Positions 57,950 through 64,000 of a DNA stretch of 64,000 nt are shown here, one piece after another. This DNA comes from Ursus arctos (Eukaryota > Chordata > Mammalia > Carnivora > Ursidae), in NCBI RefSeq assembly GCF_023065955.2, contig NW_026623056.1, forward strand, positions 82,397,256-82,461,255. The letters run 5' to 3'. Every line of letters begins with the position of its first letter. Positions within the stretch are counted from its first letter, which is position 1. The notes under the pieces are model-generated. The model made no database searches, was not told the origin of the DNA, and saw only the letters and a list, made by a program, of their open reading frames with translations. A program made the translations under genes and the position numbers.

Positions 57950-58620
57950 GCTGGGAATGCAAATTGGTATAGTCACTCTGGAAAACAGTGTGGAGGTCCC
58001 TTAAAAAGTTAAAAATCGAGCTACCCTATGATCCAGCAATTGCACTACTGGGTATTTACCCCAAAGATACAGACGTAGTGAAGAGAAGGGCCTTATGCAC
58101 CCCAATGTTCATAGCAGCATTGTCCACAATAGCTAAATTGTGGAAGGAGCCGAGATGCCCTTCAACAGATGACTGGATTAAGAAGATGTGGTCCATATAC
58201 ACAATGGAATATTACTCAGCCATCAGAAAGAATGATTTCTCAACATTTGCTGCAACATGGATGGGACTGGAGGAGATAATGCTAAGTGAAATAAGTCAAG
58301 CAGAGAAAGACAATTATCATATGGTTTCACTCATTTATGGAACATAAGAAGTAGGAAGATTGGTAGTAGAAGAAAGGGAAGAAGAAAGGGGGGTAAACAG
58401 AAGGGGGAATGAACCATGAGAGACTATGGACTCTGGGAAACAAACTGAGGGCTTCAGAGGGGAGGGGGGGTGGGGGAATGGGATAGACTGGTGATGGGTA
58501 GTAAGGAAGGCACATATTGCATGGTGCACTGGGTGTTATACACAAGTAATGAAGCATGGAACTTTACATCAAAAATTAGGGTTGTACTGTATGGTGACTA
58601 ACATAATGTAATAAAAAAAA
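57950..58620 (+). mobile_element. 5'-truncated L1 nested in the inverted L1
   Basis: Plus-strand L1 with the ORF2 end and 3' UTR ('tactcagccatcagaaag', 'gggaatgggatagactgg', 'gtactgtatggtgactaac') and an A9 tail. AGGAATTGTT flanks it at 57940-57949 and 58621-58630. The host L1 reads straight across once the insert is ignored. Confidence 0.96.
57988..58347 (+). pseudogene. L1 ORF2 extreme C-terminus
   Basis: About 119 codons matching the end of L1 ORF2: [19 protein letters not shown], then IAKLWKEPRCPSTDDWIKKM and SIYTMEYYSAIRKN. It is the coding remnant of the nested 5'-truncated L1. Reverse transcriptase and endonuclease are absent, so it is inert. Confidence 0.9.
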
Positions 58621-58764
58621 AGGAATTGTTTTGACTGTATAGATTGCTCTAGGTAGCATAGACATTTTAACAATATTTGTTCTTCCAATCCACGAGCATG
58701 GAACACTTTTCCATTTCTTTGGGTCTTCCTCAATTTCTTTCATGAGTGTTCTATAGTTTTCTGA

Positions 58765-59493
58765 CTACAGAACCTTTGCCTCTTTGGTTAGATTTATTCC
58801 TAGGTATCTTGTGGGTTTTGGTGCAATTATAAATGGGATCAACTCCTTAATTTCTCTTTCTTCCATCTCATTGCTAGTGTATAGAAATGCAGCTGATTTC
58901 TGTGCATTGATTTTATATGCTGCCACTTTGTTGAATTCCTGTATGAGTTCTAACAGTTTTGGAGTGGTGTTGCTTGGGTTTTCCACATAGAGTATCATGT
59001 CATCTGTGAAGAGTGAGAGATTGACTTCTTCTTTGCCTATTCAGATGCCTTTTATTTCTTTGTGTTGTCTGATTGCTGAGGCTAAGACTTCTAGTACTAT
59101 GTTGAACAACAGTGGTGAGAATGGACATCCTTGCTGTGTTCCTGACCTTAAAAAAAAGCAGAGCTTTTCCCCACTGAGAATGATATTTGCTGTGGGCTTT
59201 TTGTATATGGCTTTTATGATATTGAGGTATGTTCCCTCTATCCCTATACTGTGAAGAGTTTTAATCAAGAAAGGATGCTGTGCTTTGTTAAATGCTTTTT
59301 CTGCATCTATTGAGAGGATCGTACGATTCTTGTCTTTTCTTTTATTAATGTAGTGTATCACATTGATCGATTTGCATATGTTGAACCACCCTTGCAGCCC
59401 AAGAATAAATCCCACTTGGTTGTGGTAAATAATCCTTTTAATGTGCTGTTGGAACCTATTGGCTGGTATCTTGGTGAGAATTTTTACATCCAT
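58765..59493 (-). pseudogene. L1 ORF2 reverse transcriptase segment with in-frame stop
   Basis: Residues 1-150 from 59493 contain RT motif A ([10 protein letters not shown]63) and motif B ([13 protein letters not shown], 118-130). A TGA at about 59041 interrupts the frame where a glutamine-type codon is expected. In the same frame beyond it the motif C equivalent reads LFTDDMILY, keeping both aspartates, and the next segment includes YKINAQKSAAFLYT. Catalytic residues are thus mostly preserved, but the stop, the nested insert and the 5' inversion make the gene dead. Confidence 0.88.
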
Positions 59494-60746
59494 ATGCTCC
59501 TAACATGGGAGCAGCCAATTACGTAAACCATAAAACCATAAACAAAATTAAAGAAACATGTTGATAATAATACAATATTAGTAGGGGACTTTAACACCCC
59601 AGTCACTGCAATGGACAGATTGTCTAAGCAGAATATCAACAAGGAAGCAAGGCCTTCGAATGATACATGGACCAGATGGACTTCACAGATATATTCAGAG
59701 CATTCCATCCTAAAGCAACAGAATACACATTCTTCTCAAGTGCACATGGAATGTTCTCCAGGATAGATCACATACTGGGTCACAAATCAGGTTTCAACCA
59801 GTACCAAAAGAGTGGGATCATTCCCTGCATATTTTCAGACCACAATGCTTTGAAACTTGAACTCAATCATAAGAGGAAATTTGAAAAAAACTCAAATACA
59901 TGGAGACTAAAGAGCATCCTACTTAAGAATGAATTGGCCAACCAGAAAATTAAAGAAGAATTTTTTTAAAGTCATGGGAACAAATGAAAATGAAAACACA
60001 ACTGTTCAAAACCATTGGGATGCAGCAATGGTGGTCCTAAGAGGAAAGTATATAGCAATACAAGCCTTTCATGAGAAACAAGAAATCCACAACCTAACCT
60101 TAAACCTAAAGGAGCTGGAGAAAGAGCAGCAAGTAAAGCCTAAACCCAGCAGGAGAAGAGAAATAATAAAGATTAGAGCAGAAATCAATGAAATAGAAAG
60201 CGAAAGAAGAGTAGAACAGATCAACAAAACTAGGAGCTGGTTCTTTGAAAGAATTAATAAGATTGATAAACCCCTGGACAGACTTACCAAAAAGAAAAGA
60301 GAAAGGACCCAAATAAATAAAATCATGAATGAAAAAGGAGAGATCACAACCAACACCGAAGAAATACATAAACTTTTAGGAACATATATTATGAGCACCT
60401 ATATGCCAACAAATTAGACAATCTGGAAGAAATGGATGCATTACTAGAGACATATAAACTACCAAAACTGAACCGGGAAGAAATAGAAAACCTGAACAGA
60501 CCCATAATCAGCAAGGAAATTGAAGCAGTAATAAAAAATCTCCCAATAAGCAAGGGTCCAGGGCTGGATATCTTCCCAGGGGAATTCTACCAAACATTTA
60601 AAAAAGAATTAATACCTATCCTACTGAAGCTGTTTCCAAAAATAGAAATGGAAGGGAAAGTTCCAAACTCTTTCTATGAGACCAGCATTATTTTGATCCT
60701 AAAATCAGACAAAGACCCCACCAAAAAGGGAGAATTACAGACAAAC
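59493..60746 (+). pseudogene. L1 ORF2 endonuclease-to-linker segment (inverted part)
   Basis: Begins within the endonuclease: a GDFNTP block (D/N pair) near 59588-59605 and SDHNALKLEL (D-H pair) near 59838-59870, both typical of L1 endonuclease. It continues through RSWFFERINKIDKPL (60235-60275) into the region before RT ([32 protein letters not shown]). Frameshifts near 59960 and a stop near 60415 break it. The N-terminal catalytic part of the endonuclease is absent. Confidence 0.88.
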
Positions 60747-60752
60747 AGTGAC

Positions 60753-61250
60753 ATTTCTTAACTTCCCTTGCAGTTAGGGGTAGTGACATGACACAGTCCT
60801 TGTCAATGAGATGTGAGTGGGTAGAGCTCTGGGAAAGCTCTTTCAGAGAGAGGCTGACCTGGCTGGTGCATACCTTTTGATGTTTCCTCTACTCATTCTT
60901 GCCTCCTAGAAAGGCATTGAAAGGACTGGAGTTGTTGCAGCCACTTTCCTTTTTTTTTTTTTTTAAAGGATTTTATTTTTATTTATTTGAGTGAGAGCAT
61001 GAGATATCACAGATGGAGAGGGAGAAGCAGACTTCCTGCTGAGCAGAGAGCCCTTGATCTAGGATCATGACCTGAGCCAAAGGCAGATGCTTAACTGACT
61101 GAGCCACCCCGGTGCCCCTGCAGCCACCTTCCTACCACGAGGGAAAAGCCAAGAGAATTGCAGACACCTAGACCCTGACATCATTTAGTCTCTGAGCTAA
61201 CACTACCAACTGCCTACCCCAGATGTCGTATCGCGTGAGAAAACACATAA
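60753..61250 (+). mobile_element. MLT1-like LTR remnant, split by a SINE
   Basis: 'cccttgcagttaggggtag', 'gtcaatgagatgtgagtgg' and, after the SINE, 'taccacgagggaaaagcc' and 'gaccctgacatcatttagtc' resemble old MaLR LTRs. The left flank of the big L1 may be its other half. Confidence 0.5.
60951..61118 (-). mobile_element. CAN-SINE, older
   Basis: Reverse SINE. The flanks TGCAGCCACTTTCCT and TGCAGCCACCTTCCT (right copy from 61119) differ once. The body is more diverged than the youngest SINEs here. Confidence 0.93.
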
Positions 61251-61309
61251 CCCCCTGGATCATTCACACCATATTTGTTGCAGGTTTTGGTTACATGAAT
61301 TCAGCCTAT

Positions 61310-61405
61310 TTCCAATTAATACTTAGATTGTTCTCCCCATTTTACAGGTCAGAAAACCAAGGTTCAGAGAGATTAGGAACTTGGTCAGGGTCACTTGGGT
61401 GGAGA
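61310..61405 (-). mobile_element. MIR fragment
   Basis: 'ctccccattttacaggtcag', 'aaaccaaggttcagagag' and 'ttaggaacttggtcagggtc' identify part of a reverse MIR. Confidence 0.8.
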
Positions 61406-61599
61406 TGGTTATATTAATTCCTCAATGAATTATACCCCTCAGGATCCACATCCTTGTATAATCCTCCCCTGCCCCATATTAACTCTAGGCTTGACCATGT
61501 TACTTGCCTTGCACATTCACACAGGTGGTGCAAGCAAAGGTTTGATAATCACTTGTGCATTGAAGCTTCCCTTTTAGAAACAGTCTCTTTACTATGTGA

Positions 61600-62110
61600 A
61601 GACACTTTGTCTAGCCTGATGTGAGACCAGATGGAAGAAAGAGCACATGGAGAGAGACACCCAGTGGTCCCAATCATTCTAGACATTCCTATTGAGCCCC
61701 CAGACATGGTAGTGAGGACATCTGGGACCAGGGAGCCCTCACTGCAGCCACATAAATGATCCCTCACAAAGACCAGCTGAAGAGCTTCCCACTTGAGCCC
61801 AATCCAAACTGTGGAATTCTGAACAAATAAATGGTTGTCATTTTAAGCTACTAAGAATTGTGTGGTTCGTGGGGTGCCTGGGTGGAGCAGTCGTTGCGCG
61901 TCTGCCTTCGGCTCAGGGTGTGATCCCGGCGTTATGGGATCGAGCCCCACATTGGGCTCCTCCGCTATGAGCCTGCTTCTTCCTCTTCCACTCCCCCTGC
62001 TTGTGTTCCCTCTCTCGCTGGCTGTCTCTATCTCTGTCAAATAAATAAATAAAATCTTAAAAAAAAAAAAAGAATCGTGTGCTTCGTTACACATCAGTAT
62101 ATGCCTGCTT
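61600..62110 (+). mobile_element. MLT1-like LTR remnant, split by a SINE
   Basis: 'gatgtgagaccagatggaag', 'cactgcagccacataaatg', 'aacaaataaatggttgtc' and 'ttttaagctactaagaatt' match the 3' half of MLT1-family LTRs. The SINE at 61871-62070 lies near its end. Confidence 0.55.
61871..62070 (+). mobile_element. CAN-SINE
   Basis: Complete SINE of the 'gctatgagcctgcttcttcc' subtype. The flanks AGAATTGTGTGGTTCGT (61854-61870) and AGAATCGTGTGCTTCGT (62071-62087) differ twice. Confidence 0.95.
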
Positions 62111-63329
62111 CAGCTAGCTACTACGTGACAAAAGCAGAATTTGAATTTAAATCTCTTTGACACCAAAGAGCAAGTTTTTAATGACTACATGCCACCGTCA
62201 TATTCTTGTTTTCTTCAAATACATACTTCTTCCTGGCTTAGAGAAAGACTTGCATTGCTCAGAGGGTGGTGTTTTTCCTTTCTACCCTGGGCTCTGGACT
62301 CCATGTTCACAGAGTCCTTGTCAAAAACAAGAACAGTTGAATGCTAACTGAAACTCCAGACCCAGCCTTACTCTGATCTCCATTTTTCGTGGGCTCCAAA
62401 GTCTTTAACACATGTGTGGAATTCAATCACCCTAGAATTACAGAGATGGAGCAACTCAGAGAACACTCACCCTAATAATAAAATGTGACTGGCTATCTCC
62501 ACCCCGGGCCCCATCTTCAATTTTCCATTAAGGGTATGCCCTTCATAATTGATGCCCCACAATGCTCGGTGATCCTGAATTAACTCTTCCAATACCAAGA
62601 CCTGCACCTCATCCCCATCCCCGGCACCCAACACTCCTTCCAGAAGACTTCAAGATATGTATGTGGAATTGAATACCTTTAGCAAAAGAAATGCCTCTGA
62701 AGAATTCTGTTTAACTTCCACATTCTGGGGTGCTAGTGAGATTTAGTTAGAGACACAGACCACAGGAGTGGTGAAGGATTTACCAGAAGCAGTTGGTGCC
62801 AGCTTCATCCAGGGCCCCTCTGTTCATCCCATGGCCCCTCATCTTCCAGTAGGCTAGACCAGCTTCCTTCCGTGACATTCTCAGGGCAGCGTTCTGGTTT
62901 GGGAAGTCACTTTCACCACCTCTATTAGAGAAAGTCACAAGGCCAGCCTGGTTTGGAGGGGTGGGCAAATGGACCCCACTTCTTGAACTGCAAAGAACTT
63001 ATGGCCATATTTAAGCTGCCACACTATATTTGGGGTGAATTTTCTTGCTGAATATTATTTGTGCTGAAAAGTAGGACTGGTTTCTATAAGAGGAATGATT
63101 AGTCATCCGTTCATCTTCAGCCTGAAGAGAATAACTCGATCTGACAGGAGCTGCTGGGGTCAGCGCAGACACACAGTTTAGGACAGTGAAAATCATAGGG
63201 CAGATCAGCTAAGAGGAAGACCAGGTGTAGGGCCTGCCCTGGAAAGGCACCTGAGAACGCGTTCATAGGTGAGACTACAAAGAGAAGCTGAGGATGCTGG
63301 GAAGGCTGGGGGGAGGGGTGGCTTGGGCA
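62111..63329. other. Unassigned
   Basis: Nothing recognised. Frames stay open for 60-80 codons only. Confidence 0.3.
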
Positions 63330-63705
63330 CATACCTACCATGTGCCAGGTGCTTGACACGCATCATCCCATTCAGTCCCATCGCAACTCATTGTGATCGT
63401 AACAGCAAACTCTCCCATCATGCTTGCTATGCGCCAGGCATGGTGCTAATCGCTGTATATACAGTAATTCAGTTAATACTAGCAACAACCCCAAGATAGA
63501 TACCAAAGTTTATCCCATATAAAAGAACGCTAAGGCCCAGAGAGGTTAAGTAACTAGTGCAAGGTCACACAGCCAGTAGGTGACGGAGTTAGGTTCAACC
63601 TTGCACAGATAAGTAAACTGGGGCTCAGGGAGATGAAATCACTTGCCAAAGGACACACAGCTGAACTGAGATTCATGCCTGAATCTGTCTGACTCCCAAG
63701 TTGGG
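63330..63705 (-). mobile_element. MIR split by a second MIR
   Basis: The outer reverse MIR lies in 63330-63414 ('catgtgccaggtgcttgac') and resumes at 63603-63705 ('cagataagtaaactggggc', 'gacacacagctgaactgag'). Confidence 0.7.
63415..63602 (-). mobile_element. MIR nested within a MIR
   Basis: 'ttgctatgcgccaggcatgg', 'aaggcccagagaggttaag' and 'aaggtcacacagccagtagg' form a nearly complete reverse MIR lying inside another reverse MIR. Exact boundaries are blurred by age. Confidence 0.7.
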
Positions 63706-64000
63706 GTTCCTTCCTGTAATACACTGGGTTTCCTCATGGAAGGATTTGCTTCAAGAGACAGATTATTCTAGACGCTTCCAGAAAGAAGAGACTGGCCGCC
63801 AAGGAAGAGGCAGACCGGGGCGCTCAGAACTTTTTAATGTAACAAAACCAACCTGAAATCAAAGGTGGGCATTTGCTTAAAAACAGCTAAGAACAGAGCG
63901 TGTGAGCTGGGCCCCTAACAGTACAAGTGGAGTAAGAAGAGATGGTATGTGCCCCATAGTTGCATTGCTTTTCGTTTCCTTCTGTTTTGATATTTCATTG
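63706..64000. other. No recognised element to window end
   Basis: Unique-looking sequence. Nothing supports an exon. Confidence 0.3.

Larger units (their letters stand above)
56332..60746 (-). mobile_element. 5'-inverted (twin-primed) L1, ~3.7 kb without its insert
   Basis: From 56332 to about 59492 the L1 is on the minus strand: poly(T) end, 3' UTR, ORF2 C-terminus, then reverse transcriptase. From about 59493 to 60746 L1 ORF2 runs on the plus strand from mid-endonuclease to just upstream of the RT segment. The outer end of the plus part (…[11 protein letters not shown]) and the inner end of the minus part ([10 protein letters not shown]) are adjacent in normal ORF2. That is the twin-priming signature. 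A second L1 (57950-58620) is inserted. AGTGAC at 56326-56331 and 60747-60752 is a possible short target duplication. Confidence 0.9.

Noticed and set aside
56332..60746. Intact, active L1
   Set aside because: ORF1 and the endonuclease N-terminus are absent, ORF2 is inverted in part, carries a stop in RT, and is split by another L1.

Overview
This is a mammalian nuclear DNA window with no intact protein-coding gene that I can support. Its youngest short repeats are carnivoran tRNA-Lys-derived CAN-SINEs (GGGCGCCTGGGTGGC head, CT-rich middle, AATAAAATCTT tail). Their sub-type, with 'gctatgagcctgcttcttcctctcccactccccctgc', fits a caniform carnivoran, most likely a bear or pinniped; that species call is inference from memory. 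MIR, L2, CR1/L3, MaLR, ERVL, MER5 and Tigger remnants agree with a eutherian mammal. The window could be intergenic or intronic. I found no convincing exon, splice pattern or CpG-island promoter.

Layout. 0-7 kb: an MLT2-type LTR, a tRNA-like element, MIR/L2 remnants and an MLT1 LTR in a fairly GC-rich setting. 7.4-11.5 kb: old L1 sequence broken by five CAN-SINEs. 11.5-16 kb: mostly unassigned, with one probable LTR. 16-27 kb: old L1, MLT1 and MIR pieces, an AT palindrome and a Tigger MITE. 27-34 kb: MIRs, CR1/L3 remnants, MaLR LTRs and one MLT1 carrying a SINE and an L1 tail. 34.5-38 kb: an L2 followed by an old reverse L1 expanded by two (CTTT)n arrays. 38-46 kb: mostly unassigned, with a split MLT2, a head-to-head SINE pair, a 77-bp L1 tail with a 19-bp target duplication, and a 265-bp (GGAT)n array. 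46-47.8 kb: a 49-bp tandem duplication and a truncated L1. 47.8-50.8 kb: about 3 kb with no recognised repeat. 51-54.4 kb: a HAL1 half-L1 shredded by five later insertions. 56.3-60.75 kb: a 5'-inverted L1 carrying another L1 inside it. 61-64 kb: LTR-like, SINE and MIR remnants, including a MIR inside a MIR.

Nothing here works together as a pathway. The informative content is the insertion history: direct target-site duplications let many insertions be ordered in time. The only open frames with recognisable biology are broken L1 ORF2 and HAL1 segments. I did not find a previously undescribed biological system. The items most worth checking are the twin-primed L1, the tRNA-like element with an intact B box, the direct and tandem duplications, the repeat-free blocks and the preserved CR1/L3 remnants. 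Family names come from remembered consensus sequences, not a database search, and boundaries without a target duplication are approximate.
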